A DNA stretch of 64,000 nt from Bacillota bacterium (GTDB taxonomy: Bacteria > Bacillota > Clostridia > Acetivibrionales > DTU013). The notes below the pieces were generated by a model. It did not search any database. It saw nothing but the letters and a program-made list of their open reading frames with translations, and was not told the origin of the DNA. Location of the stretch: contig JAEZCA010000042.1 in the NCBI GenBank assembly GCA_023412665.1, forward strand, positions 61,170 to 125,169. The letters run 5' to 3'. Below are positions 9,227 through 17,237 of this stretch, piece by piece. Made by a program: the position numbers and the translations under genes. Numbering within the stretch: the stretch's first letter is position 1; each line of letters starts with the position of its first letter.

Positions 9227-10151
9227 TGATTGAATAAGTGCCCGAAAATTCGACCTTTGCAGCCTCATCAGCCCCATGGCCGAGATCGGTGCAGCTATTG
9301 CTTTCATAGCAGTTCTCGGCAATTGCCAGGGGCAGATCTATTATGAATTCGCTGCCTTTATCTATTTCACTTATCAATTTTATGTTCCCATGATGAAGCT
9401 CAACGAAGGTTTTAACCAGCGATAAACCAATTCCGCTGCCCTCGTTTTCAGTCTTTGGGCATTGCCCGGATTGTTTGTACCGGACAAATATTTCACGCTG
9501 CATGTCGGCGGGTATACCGGCCCCTGTGTCCTTTACAGAAATATATGCTCTGCCGTCCGACTCAGAGGTTGATACAGTTATAGTGCAGCCGGGATTTGAA
9601 AATTTGATTGCATTTGACAGCAAATTTAACATGATTCGTTCTGTTTTTTCAATATCCAATGCGATGTTTATCGGTTTGGGTGACTTGATACAGCATAGCT
9701 CCAGTTGCTTTTTTTCGGCAAAAGGCCGGACAGACTGTACTATTTCTTCAATAAGAGTATGTAGTTCGCAATTGACAAGCTTCAATGCAAGATAGCCTGA
9801 CTCGGACCTTGCCAGATCCAGCAGGTTGTTTGTCAGCCTCAGCAGTCTGTAGCAGTTATATTTTATTGTATTCAGATTTCTAGCTGTCCGTTCGCTATGG
9901 GCCTGTTCGCCGCCGTTCATCTCCAGCAACTGAATAGCACCAAGAATGACGCTTAACGGTGTTCTAAGCTCATGGGCCATGCTTGAAAAGAATTCTCCCC
10001 TTCTATTGGCTGTTTCTATGGCCTCATTGAGTTGGCAGGTCAGCCTGTTTTCATTGAGCAGTGATTTTCTCAACAATATGAACATGACAGTCAATGCGGT
10101 AAACATCATGGCCATAGCCAGTAAAATAAAAGTGTTCGTATCGATATTCAC
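9219..10151 (-). CDS. Orphan sensor histidine kinase
   Basis: One N-terminal membrane helix (residues ~8-26) leads into a HisKA dimerisation domain with the H-box SSMAHELRTPLS, then HATPase_c with N-box NLLSNAIKFSN, G1 DTGAGIP and G2 GSGIGLSLVK. The protein is 310 residues and has no extracellular sensing domain, so the input probably comes through the membrane or a partner. A ~35-residue tail after the ATPase domain is unassigned. It begins with GTG (AAGGG upstream). No response regulator is adjacent; in spore-formers, orphan kinases of this type often feed Spo0A, but nothing here proves that. Confidence 0.88.
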   Translation of the reverse strand: MNIDTNTFILLAMAMMFTALTVMFILLRKSLLNENRLTCQLNEAIETANRRGEFFSSMAHELRTPLSVILGAIQLLEMNGGEQAHSERTARNLNTIKYNCYRLLRLTNNLLDLARSESGYLALKLVNCELHTLIEEIVQSVRPFAEKKQLELCCIKSPKPINIALDIEKTERIMLNLLSNAIKFSNPGCTITVSTSESDGRAYISVKDTGAGIPADMQREIFVRYKQSGQCPKTENEGSGIGLSLVKTFVELHHGNIKLISEIDKGSEFIIDLPLAIAENCYESNSCTDLGHGADEAAKVEFSGTYSITT

Positions 10152-10334
10152 TCAAGCTCACCCTTTATCTTTTAAAAAGTATATGGTATCATATATGTGC
10201 GGAAAACAAATTTCCTTTAAAAATAAAATATACCATAAATTTACTATTTCAGTTATATTTTACATCGTGGTGTTCGGAGTGTAAATATATTTTTTAAAAT
10301 GTGGAAATAAAGTTTATATAGTGGAGGTATTTTT

Positions 10335-11081
10335 ATGTCAGGCCATTCAAAATGGGCAAATATTAAAATTAAAAAGGGTAAGACAGACGCGCAGAGGGGA
10401 AAGGTATTTACAAAGCTCGGCAGGGAAATCGCGATCGCGGTAAAATCAGGAGGAGCAAATCCTGACGCGAACTCAAGGCTCAAGGACGTAATAGCTAAAT
10501 GCAAGGCTGCAAACATGCCTAACGATAATATTGCAAGGAGCATAAAGAAGGCAGCAGGTGAAGGCGATGGAGCCAGCTACGAAGAGATAACCTATGAGGG
10601 CTACGGTCCGGGCGGAGTAGCTGTCATAGTTGAAGCTGCCACTGACAATAGAAACAGGACTGCAGGTGATATAAGGCACTATTTTGATAAGTTCGGAGGC
10701 AATCTCGGACAGTCAGGCAGCGTTTCGTTTATGTTCAATAAAAAAGGCGTCATACTGATAGAAAAGGCCGATAAGATATCGGAGGACGACCTTATGATGG
10801 AGGCTCTTGAAGCGGGAGCAGAGGACTTGAAGTCGGAAGATGAATACTATGAGATCACTACCGACCCCAACAGCTTCTCGGCAGTCAGAGAAGCTCTGGA
10901 AGCAAAGGGCTACGAGTTCGTGGAAGCGGAAGTATCAATGATACCCACTGTTATGGCAAAGCTCACTGACGCCAAGCAGATCGAAATGATGGACAAACTC
11001 ATCGACAACCTCGAAGACATGGACGACGTCCAGAACGTCTACCACAACTGGGAGCAGGATGAGGAAGAGGACGAGGAATGA
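10335..11081 (+). CDS. yebC: YebC/PmpR family regulator/translation factor
   Basis: MSGHSKWANIKIKKGKTDAQRGK at the N-terminus, YGPGGVAVIVEAATDNRNRT, GGNLGQSGSVSFMF and the acidic tail DDVQNVYHNWEQDEEEDEE are diagnostic of YebC/TACO1 proteins. It is 248 residues, the usual length. Family members have been described as DNA-binding transcriptional regulators and, more recently, as translation factors that relieve ribosome stalling. The RBS GTGGAGGT precedes ATG 10335. It is monocistronic and closed by a strong terminator. Confidence 0.95.
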   Translation: MSGHSKWANIKIKKGKTDAQRGKVFTKLGREIAIAVKSGGANPDANSRLKDVIAKCKAANMPNDNIARSIKKAAGEGDGASYEEITYEGYGPGGVAVIVEAATDNRNRTAGDIRHYFDKFGGNLGQSGSVSFMFNKKGVILIEKADKISEDDLMMEALEAGAEDLKSEDEYYEITTDPNSFSAVREALEAKGYEFVEAEVSMIPTVMAKLTDAKQIEMMDKLIDNLEDMDDVQNVYHNWEQDEEEDEE

Positions 11082-11096
11082 TTGGAATGAACTAGG

Positions 11097-11124
11097 AGCT
11101 CTGCCTTATGGCAGGGCTTTTTTA
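11097..11124 (+). terminator. Intrinsic terminator of yebC
   Basis: A 9-bp GC-rich stem (AGCTCTGCC with GGCAGGGCT, loop TTAT) is followed by a run of seven T. Confidence 0.92.
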
Positions 11125-11217
11125 TTACATCAAATCTGCTGCGTGGTCCAAAATAATGGGTGCAGTAATGAATTATGAAATGAAGAAGGGGAGTAGTTTA
11201 TTGCCTTACCTACCGAT

Positions 11218-11925
11218 TCAATTGTTATAGGATGGATTTGTCTTGACATTAACCAGTATGGCTGAATTGATATATGCTGTCTGCTCTGGTATGGCTTCGA
11301 ATATTATCTCGGTGATATTGTTGATCGACACTACGGCTTCCGCCCTGGTCAGGTTATTTTCCGGGCCGAACTTGCCATCCGGATAGCCCTGCATGTAGCC
11401 TGCTTTATTAACGGCTCCGATCAATCCCTTGAAGTTCTCCGGGATCTTTGCCGCATCGGTGAATTTCTCGGATTCCTTCTCGTCCTTTGCCAGCCCCTTC
11501 AGTTTGTAGATGATAGCGGCGATTTCCTGCCTCTTGATGTTTTCCCTGAGTACGAAGGAACCATCCTTCAGTTCACTCAGGTATCCGGCTTTCTCGGCCT
11601 TTGCAACATCCTTGCTGAACCAGTCGGTATCCTTTACATCTTTAAAAGTGACCGGTGCGGTTTCGGAGAACTTGAATACCCTGTTCACCAAAGCTATGAA
11701 TTCAGCTCGTGTGATGTTATTGTTCGGCTTGAATGAGCCGTCGGGGTATCCGTTAATTAATCCCTTATCAACCCATGCAGTGATCTCCTTTTCAGCCCAG
11801 TTGCCGCCAACATCGGACAGCTTTACCGCAGCAAAGGCCTGCAATGGGATCATTGCGGTCAGTATCATGACGGTGACGATCATCAGAGCCATGACACCTT
11901 TAGATTTTTTCATACGGTTGTTCAT
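11218..11925 (-). CDS. Secreted three-SLH-domain protein
   Basis: A signal peptide (KKSKGVMALMIVTVMILTAMIPLQAFA) is followed by three S-layer homology repeats: LSDVGGNWAEKEI to NITRAEFIALVNR, FKDVKDTDWFSKDV to IKRQEIAAIIYKL, and FTDAAKIPENFKGL to LTRAEAVVSIN. SLH repeats bind pyruvylated secondary cell-wall polymer. Only ~25 residues follow the third repeat, so the protein is almost entirely anchor with no cargo domain: a cell-wall adaptor, a competitor for SLH sites, or the surviving front of a truncated S-layer protein. AAAGGAGG precedes the ATG at 11925. On the minus strand a leader of several hundred bases lies upstream. Confidence 0.85.
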   Translation of the reverse strand: MNNRMKKSKGVMALMIVTVMILTAMIPLQAFAAVKLSDVGGNWAEKEITAWVDKGLINGYPDGSFKPNNNITRAEFIALVNRVFKFSETAPVTFKDVKDTDWFSKDVAKAEKAGYLSELKDGSFVLRENIKRQEIAAIIYKLKGLAKDEKESEKFTDAAKIPENFKGLIGAVNKAGYMQGYPDGKFGPENNLTRAEAVVSINNITEIIFEAIPEQTAYINSAILVNVKTNPSYNN

Positions 11926-12525
11926 TTTGATCTTTAACCTCCTTTATTGATTTGTGCTTGTTGAAGCATAAAAATTGCGATTAACCCTCCTTACGCAGAT
12001 TATTGTGATTTCCGTCCTGATAATGTAGTTGACTCGGATCGTTTTATCCGGCCGACTTTCTGATTGCAGCTACATCCCCTGCAAACGTCCTGTTTGAGCA
12101 GTCCGTTGAAAGTACTTTGCATGTACAGTGCAACGGGGGACAAGACAGCTCGGTTTGCGGCAACTCGGCAGTGGAGCTACAATGCCGTGCAGAAAACAAT
12201 CGTGTGAGTGTTCCTGCTCTGAAGGATTATCCCATGAGGTCACCTCCCTTATATCTACAGAGGGATGTAGTAACTGCACTTGTAATGAAGAAATTTATCA
12301 TGGCATTAACAAATAATAACATATATGGAAAATTATAAGCATTTCCCGCACCAAATTCAATAACAATATTCTTACAAAAAAATAGGAAAATTAACAAACT
12401 AAAACCATAGCAAAATTGAACAAGCTTCATTTGCCTGCAAAAATTGGAAATTACTTTGTCAGCGTCACTTATTTACATATGTCCATCAGTACGGAAATAT
12501 GACAGAGCGAGAAAAAAGGGGTTAG
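11926..12525 (-). other. Gene-free leader region upstream of the SLH gene
   Basis: No convincing coding region is present. Read on the minus strand, it holds an RBS-like AGGGAGGTGA followed directly by ATG GGA TAA near 12236-12250 (a two-codon frame). About 300 bases of GC-richer sequence follow, including a GGAT/ATCC hairpin nested inside a GATGTAG/CTACAT pairing near 12000-12080. A second GGAGG lies near 11990 before the true RBS of the SLH gene. The pattern suggests a long structured 5' leader, but I could not match it to a known riboswitch class. The part beyond 12300 is AT-rich and probably holds the promoter. Confidence 0.4.
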
Positions 12526-12804
12526 CTAGAGGCCTTTTGTCAGATGTTCCATTCTAACCTTTCGTCTAACTTTGATAAAACGGTCGAGATCAGCAAGATC
12601 CTTCAAATCATACTTGATGCAGCATTTTCTGCATACCGACCGGCAGCCGCTGTAGCCTGGATTGATGTCTACCGCCTTGTGTATCCTTATAAACGGTCTG
12701 AATTTCTTCCTCCCGCAGCAGGAACAGCGGGGAAACAGCTCCGGTATATAGAGCAGTGCCAGTACTGCCAAAAAGGCCGCAAATAAACATATAAGCCTGT
12801 GCAT
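12526..12804 (-). CDS. Small membrane-anchored Cys-rich protein
   Basis: The 92-residue product has an N-terminal hydrophobic helix (LICLFAAFLAVLALLYIPEL) and then a Cys-rich segment with CSCCGRKKF and CRSVCRKCC. The spacing looks like a small zinc-binding or rubredoxin-like knuckle. It lies downstream of the SASP gene on the same strand but beyond a strong terminator, so it is probably transcribed separately. No family is recognised. The helix plus paired Cys clusters make it more likely real than chance, but the start is not supported by a clear RBS. Confidence 0.45.
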   Translation of the reverse strand: MHRLICLFAAFLAVLALLYIPELFPRCSCCGRKKFRPFIRIHKAVDINPGYSGCRSVCRKCCIKYDLKDLADLDRFIKVRRKVRMEHLTKGL

Positions 12805-12872
12805 GATAATATCACCGGTTTATAGGTATTTTTAAGTTACAAGCTTTATGCAGGAATAAAAAAATAAATGAC

Positions 12873-12917
12873 AAAAGCACAAGGGCTGCCGGATAATCGA
12901 CAGCCCTTGTGCTTTTT
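12873..12917 (-). terminator. Strong bidirectional terminator after the SASP gene
   Basis: A 16-bp near-perfect stem (AAAAGCACAAGGGCTG with CAGCCCTTGTGCTTTT) has T-runs on either strand. It sits just past the SASP stop codon. Confidence 0.92.
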
Positions 12918-12953
12918 AAGCAATGATTATTGAGTTTGGTATGCCGCCCTCAT

Positions 12954-13145
12954 TTACTTCTTTTCGAGTTGATAAGTGTTGCCGGTATAAGCTTCAAATA
13001 CTTTCTTTACGATGTTGCCGCCTATCTTTCCGGCGTCTCTCGAAGCGAGGTCGCCATTATAGCCCTGCTTCAGGTTAACCCCTACCTGGCTGGCTATTTC
13101 ATACTTCATGTTTTCAAAAGATGTCTTGCTCCTGTTGTTTGCCAT
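12954..13145 (-). CDS. Alpha/beta-type small acid-soluble spore protein
   Basis: The 63-residue protein has the SASP signature: FENMKYEIASQVGVNLKQGYNGDLASRDAGKIGGNIVKKV, with KYEIA at the GPR protease region and the conserved SRDAGKIGG block. Alpha/beta SASPs coat DNA in the forespore, protect it from UV and heat, and are degraded at germination. GAGGAGGGAA lies before ATG 13145. Expression is expected from a sigma-G promoter, but I could not define one with confidence. Confidence 0.95.
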   Translation of the reverse strand: MANNRSKTSFENMKYEIASQVGVNLKQGYNGDLASRDAGKIGGNIVKKVFEAYTGNTYQLEKK

Positions 13146-13250
13146 TTATAGTTCCCTCCTCGTTTTTTCGCCGCCGATTTTTACTTTGCAGCGTATCCTT
13201 ATGATTTGTAGAACTCTGAAGATTTATTACGGTAAATTATGTTACATGGT

Positions 13251-13484
13251 TTACTCCCTTTCAGCCGCCGGGCTTTCCCTGAAAAGCAGTGTTATCGAGT
13301 ATAAGCCTGCTATGCCTACAAGAGCAAAAACTATTCTGCTGAATATAGTCATCGAGCCGTTGAATAAGTTTCCGCCGAATATCGCAGTAACCAAATCGAA
13401 TCCTGCAATGCCGACAAGAAGCCAATTCAGAGCACCGATGATAACAAGCACAAGAGCAAGCCTGTCCAATGGTGTCCTGTTCAT
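13251..13484 (-). CDS. DUF378 small membrane protein
   Basis: The 77-residue product has two membrane helices with the DUF378 pattern DRLALVLVIIGALNWLLVGIAGFDLV and SRIVFALVGIAGLYSITLLF. Its function is unknown; it is widespread in Firmicutes. The ATG at 13484 (MNRTPLDRLAL) is preferred over the upstream 13544 start because AGGAGAT lies 8 bases before it. It probably forms a unit with the DUF1540 gene just upstream. Confidence 0.9.
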   Translation of the reverse strand: MNRTPLDRLALVLVIIGALNWLLVGIAGFDLVTAIFGGNLFNGSMTIFSRIVFALVGIAGLYSITLLFRESPAAERE

Positions 13485-13536
13485 TAACACATCTCCTTTG
13501 CTTTTTATTTCTATATTATTCCCGCGAGTCTGATTA

Positions 13537-13704
13537 TCATTCATATTGCTTTTTACAGATTAAGGCAGGCTTGGCCCTGTCAGATCGTTCTTTATAAAAA
13601 ACACAATCAGCATCCATTGATGCCGACTCGGAAATGGCTTCCTCCAGCATGCATTTGCCGTCCTGCTGGTGGATACAGTTTGAGGAGCAATTGATCATTG
13701 TCAT
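13537..13704 (-). CDS. DUF1540 small Cys-rich protein
   Basis: A 55-residue protein with the DUF1540 pattern CSSNCIHQQDGKCMLEEAI followed by DADCVFYK. Four cysteines are spaced as in the family, which probably binds a metal; the role is unknown. ATG 13704 follows GGAGGATCTCTC, which decides against the longer reading from 13746. It is on the same strand as DUF378 with a short gap. Confidence 0.85.
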   Translation of the reverse strand: MTMINCSSNCIHQQDGKCMLEEAISESASMDADCVFYKERSDRAKPALICKKQYE

Positions 13705-14007
13705 GAGAGATCCTCCATGATTTTCCGTATTATTCCTGAAATACATTACTGCCTGAAAAAGAAGCTTCTGATTTATTATTTTAAAAAGTCAATAAAAAAA
13801 TACATTGTCAACAAAAAGACCGGGGCTCGAAAGCCGCCGGCCTTTTATTTAAATAACCGGCGCCAGCCGCGGCAGACGCCAGTTAGTACTGATGCCGCCT
13901 TGTATATTATGTATAAAACCGCTCATTTGTGTCATTAATAATAAACTTCATTACGCCGTTGACATATGTATTTCTCCTGGTGTAGATTTGTGTTGGAGGA
14001 CGGATGT

Positions 14008-14775
14008 ATGAAATATGTAGCCGACCCGAATTTGCCCGCCGGCAGCGTATGCCTTGCCGCTGTCGACGCAAGAATCGGCGCCGAAGCCGAAAACGAACTG
14101 AAATCGCTGGGCTTGGAGATCATTAAGATACGCCCGCATCCGCATTTGTACGATGCTGTCTGCAGCCATCCGGACATGCAGTTTCACCATGCCGGCGGCA
14201 ATCTGATCATTTACGCTCCGGGGGCCGATCCCGATGCTGTTTCACAGCTTGCGGCCCGCGGCTTTCTGATGGTCATGGGCGAAAGCCGGCTCAAGCCGGA
14301 ATATCCCGGTGATATAGCGTATAATGCGGCCCGTGTGGGGAAATGGTATTTCCACAATCTTAAGCACACCGACATCAGAATAAGGGAAAACATGGACAGG
14401 ATGGGCATCCAGGCCGTACATGTGGCCCAGGGCTATGCAAAATGTTCTGTTCTGCCTGTCGACGGGCATTCCATAGTCACATCCGACGCAGGCATCGCGG
14501 GTGCAGCCCGGAAAATAGGGCTTGATGTGCTGCTGCTCGAGTGTGGAGCCTCCATCAGACTGCCCGGACTTGACTACGGCTTCATAGGAGGGTCCTGCGG
14601 AATGCTGTCGGATTCGGTTTGCGCAATAAATGGAAGCCTTTCAAGGCTCAAGGGCTTTAAAACCCTGTTGACATTTCTTTCAGAAAGAAACATCACTGCC
14701 GTCGAGATTTCAAGGGGCCGTGTCACAGACATAGGTTCAATTCTGCCGCTGATGATCGCAGATCATAGTAACTAA
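14008..14775 (+). CDS. DUF6873-like GME-fold protein
   Basis: The 255-residue protein starts MKYVADPNLPAGSVCLAAVD and contains repeated alpha-beta-beta units, with HPDMQFHHAGGNLIIYAP, YNAARVGKWYFHNL, GYAKCSVLPVDGHSIVTSDAGIA and GFIGGSCGMLSDSVCAINGSL. These resemble guanidine-modifying (GME) five-bladed proteins related to arginine deiminase and dimethylargininase; I recall the family as DUF6873 but cannot verify the number. The conserved Cys-Gly region could be catalytic. TTGGAGGACGG precedes ATG 14008, which decides against the start at 13966. Confidence 0.6.
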   Translation: MKYVADPNLPAGSVCLAAVDARIGAEAENELKSLGLEIIKIRPHPHLYDAVCSHPDMQFHHAGGNLIIYAPGADPDAVSQLAARGFLMVMGESRLKPEYPGDIAYNAARVGKWYFHNLKHTDIRIRENMDRMGIQAVHVAQGYAKCSVLPVDGHSIVTSDAGIAGAARKIGLDVLLLECGASIRLPGLDYGFIGGSCGMLSDSVCAINGSLSRLKGFKTLLTFLSERNITAVEISRGRVTDIGSILPLMIADHSN

Positions 14776-14927
14776 CCATTCCAATCTACATATAATATAT
14801 ATTGAATCGAATCAAAGTGGCAAATACAGGAAAATATGTAAAATACATGGAATAATTTGCATATGACCTGTGCTGCATACAACATTTTGCTTGGACATAT
14901 ACTAGCACTTGAAGGGATGTGAAGTTG

Positions 14928-15842
14928 ATGCAGTTTCTTTGCATTGGAGTGAACGGCAGCGCTGATGTGGTAATGCAGCATATCAATAACGAACTCCAGC
15001 AACTGAAAAACAAAAAGATCAGTTATTCCATCAATGAAATAAATTCTGAAGGCTCGGCTTCCATTATCTGTACAGTCAACGACGGCAGGTTTTATCGAGA
15101 AAAATCCCTGGAATCCTACAAAGTCCTTAAAACCTATATTTCAAATGCTCTGGCAGATTATATCATCAGACAGTATGAAGAGAGACTGATTTCGAGGATC
15201 ATTAACAGCAATTTCTGCTATTTCAATACGGCAGAGAAAAAGGAGATACTGCAAAGAGCGCTGAATGTAATAAAGAATGAAGATAAGACCTTTATGAACA
15301 GCCTTTTCCAGATCAGAAGAAGGAATGTGATAATCAGACGCCTGCTCGACTACTTCGACAATTCGAACAGCATAATGCTGGACGGATTTGTCAACTTCAG
15401 ACTGAAGGACTATATCAAGGATCTGGAGGATGTTGTTGATAAAGCGGTGGATGATTTTCTGATGGATAGGGAATATAAGGAATTTATTAGATTGTTGAGG
15501 TATTTTGTAGATATACAGGAGCCAAAAATCGACACAGTTCATGTCATCGTTGGATATGATAACAGATATATACTGTTGGATGGTTCAAAAAAAGAGATCA
15601 CGAATGAGTGTATACAGGAGTATGTGAATGAGATAACAGAGGGCGAGATCAACTATGATGATCTTCTTGTAAGCTCACTCATCACATTTGCGCCCCGAAA
15701 GGTGGTAATCCATTGTAACGGACAATTCAGAAACAAGGAATTGATGGAGACCATCAAAAGTGTTTTCTACGGAAGAGTCATCGTATGCCAGGGCTGTGAT
15801 ATCTGCTCCATTAAAATGGCAAAAAGCGAGACGAAGAAATAA
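14928..15842 (+). CDS. ytxC: YtxC-like sporulation protein
   Basis: A 304-residue protein matching YtxC: FRLKDYIKDLEDVVDKAVDDFLMDREYKEFIRLLRYFV in the middle and LVSSLITFAPRKVVIHC near the end are typical. YtxC proteins occur in spore-formers and are of unknown mechanism. The start is uncertain: GAAGGG at 14911 is too close to GTG 14919, so ATG 14928 (MQFLCIG) is chosen. It is followed by an intrinsic terminator. Confidence 0.85.
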   Translation: MQFLCIGVNGSADVVMQHINNELQQLKNKKISYSINEINSEGSASIICTVNDGRFYREKSLESYKVLKTYISNALADYIIRQYEERLISRIINSNFCYFNTAEKKEILQRALNVIKNEDKTFMNSLFQIRRRNVIIRRLLDYFDNSNSIMLDGFVNFRLKDYIKDLEDVVDKAVDDFLMDREYKEFIRLLRYFVDIQEPKIDTVHVIVGYDNRYILLDGSKKEITNECIQEYVNEITEGEINYDDLLVSSLITFAPRKVVIHCNGQFRNKELMETIKSVFYGRVIVCQGCDICSIKMAKSETKK

Positions 15843-15877
15843 CATGCCGGGCACGTGATTTTGTTTTATTGATATGG

Positions 15878-15909
15878 AAAAGGGAGCTTTTATCAGAGCT
15901 CCTTTTTTA
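15878..15909 (+). terminator. Intrinsic terminator of the ytxC-like gene
   Basis: The stem GGAGCT/AGCTCC, extended by A:T pairs with one bulge, is followed by six T. Confidence 0.85.
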
Positions 15910-15964
15910 TGACATGATTACCTAAACATTTTGTAATTTTTACAAAAAAATTTTGATTTACTTA

Positions 15965-15992
15965 TTGACATATTATTATTAGATGATAAAAT
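15965..15992 (+). promoter_or_regulatory. Predicted sigma-A promoter
   Basis: TTGACA (15965-15970), a 16-base spacer and TAAAAT (15987-15992) lie in a very AT-rich stretch. It would drive a transcript of about 170 bases up to the hairpin at 16142 or, on read-through, the P-loop/Asp23 gene. Confidence 0.6.
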
Positions 15993-16141
15993 ATACGTGT
16001 AATACAATATAGTGTATAAAATGCTTAGACACAGTACATAATATAGTTAAAAATTTAGTTTAAATATTGTACAAAAGATAAAGCTAATAACAACAAAAGA
16101 TAAGTTTTGAAACGACACAAATGAAGAGATCCGGGGAAAGA

Positions 16142-16166
16142 AAAGAGAGTCTGAGACTCTCTTTTT
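16142..16166 (+). terminator. Leader terminator (attenuator or sRNA end)
   Basis: A 10-bp perfect stem (AAAGAGAGTC with GACTCTCTTT) with the 3-base loop TGA is followed by five T, 83 bases before the next start codon. No gene lies between the upstream promoter and this hairpin. It therefore either ends a small RNA or attenuates the next gene. The rest of 15843-16248 shows nothing else recognisable. Confidence 0.7.
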
Positions 16167-16248
16167 CCCATTTATAAGGCTTTTGTTTGCCACGGGAGGC
16201 ATCATCTGTTAATATATATACAAATGAAAACTTCGGGAGGTCTACCGG

Positions 16249-17067
16249 TTGAGAATTGTAAGTTTCGTCGGCGCCAGCGGCACGGGCAAGAGCCATCGCG
16301 CATCGTGGGTCGCAAGAGAGAGAGGAATAGATTTCATTATAGATGACGGCTTGTTAATAATGGTCAACCAGGTTTTAGCCGGGACCTCAGCCAAGCGGGA
16401 GAAGACCAGGATAGGTTCCATCAAACGTGCTCTTTTCAGCGATGACAGCCACGCCAGGGAGGTAATGGACGCCATTAAGAGGAACAAGCCGGGAGCGATA
16501 CTGATCCTGGGTACCTCGGACGGTATGGTCGACAGGATAGCACAGCGCCTCGAGCTTCCTGCAATCAGTGAAAGGGTCTATATTGAGGACGTCGCTGATG
16601 AATTTGAAATAAAACAGGCCATTGCCACAAGAAGGGAGCAGGGAAAGCATGTCATCCCCGTCCCGACATTTGAGATCAAGAAGGATTTTTCGGGATACTT
16701 TCTGGATCCACTGAGGATATTCCGCCGCAAGGGCAAGGTCAATTTTCAACTGGAAGAGGAAAAATCGGTAGTCAGGCCTACGTTCAGCTACCTTGGTAAT
16801 TATACCATCTCTGATTACACGATCTACCAGATAGTCGAGCATGTTGTGACAGGTATCAGCGGGGTCAGCAAAATATCACGTTTTAGGGCTGAAAACCGTC
16901 CGGACGGCACATATATGGAGATAGACCTTGTGCTGATATACGGCTCTCCGATACGCACACTTGTCCAGGATCTGCAGAAGAAGGTGTCCGATGAAGTTGA
17001 AAAGCTGACGGCCCTTAATATAAGGCAGATGAATGTGACTGTGAAAAGCCTTATCGTAGAGAAATAA
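16249..17067 (+). CDS. P-loop NTPase fused to an Asp23/Gls24 domain
   Basis: The TTG start has GGGAGG 8 bases upstream. Residues 3-15 (IVSFVGASGTGKS) form a Walker A P-loop in an N-terminal nucleotide-binding domain of ~150 residues. AILILGTSDGMVDRIAQRL probably forms a later strand and helix. From about residue 180 (TFSYLGNYTISDYTIYQIVEHVV to MNVTVKSLIVEK) the sequence follows the Asp23/Gls24 family, which forms membrane-associated or cell-envelope stress assemblies in Firmicutes. The fusion suggests an ATP- or GTP-dependent member of that system. Its partner is unknown. Confidence 0.75.
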   Translation: MRIVSFVGASGTGKSHRASWVARERGIDFIIDDGLLIMVNQVLAGTSAKREKTRIGSIKRALFSDDSHAREVMDAIKRNKPGAILILGTSDGMVDRIAQRLELPAISERVYIEDVADEFEIKQAIATRREQGKHVIPVPTFEIKKDFSGYFLDPLRIFRRKGKVNFQLEEEKSVVRPTFSYLGNYTISDYTIYQIVEHVVTGISGVSKISRFRAENRPDGTYMEIDLVLIYGSPIRTLVQDLQKKVSDEVEKLTALNIRQMNVTVKSLIVEK

Positions 17068-17237
17068 CCAATTGAACAATGTCACAGTCCCCTTCATCTT
17101 AAGTGGGGGTTACCGATTTGCTGCCATTCAAAGTGTTTTCCAGCTTCTAAATTGGGTATATTATGAATGCAGGTTTGCCTGCAGACAGCTTCGGCTGTGG
17201 TGAACGCCGGCAATAATATGTTTATGGGAGGCTTAAA

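Noticed and set aside
12070..12279. Minus-strand ORF of 69 residues upstream of the SLH gene
   Set aside because: It has no RBS, a composition unlike the neighbours and no domain pattern; the region is better read as a leader.
11926..12300. c-di-GMP, c-di-AMP or SAM riboswitch in the SLH leader
   Set aside because: Fragments such as GCAAAG and CGGCC are present, but not in the order or context of the consensus motifs.
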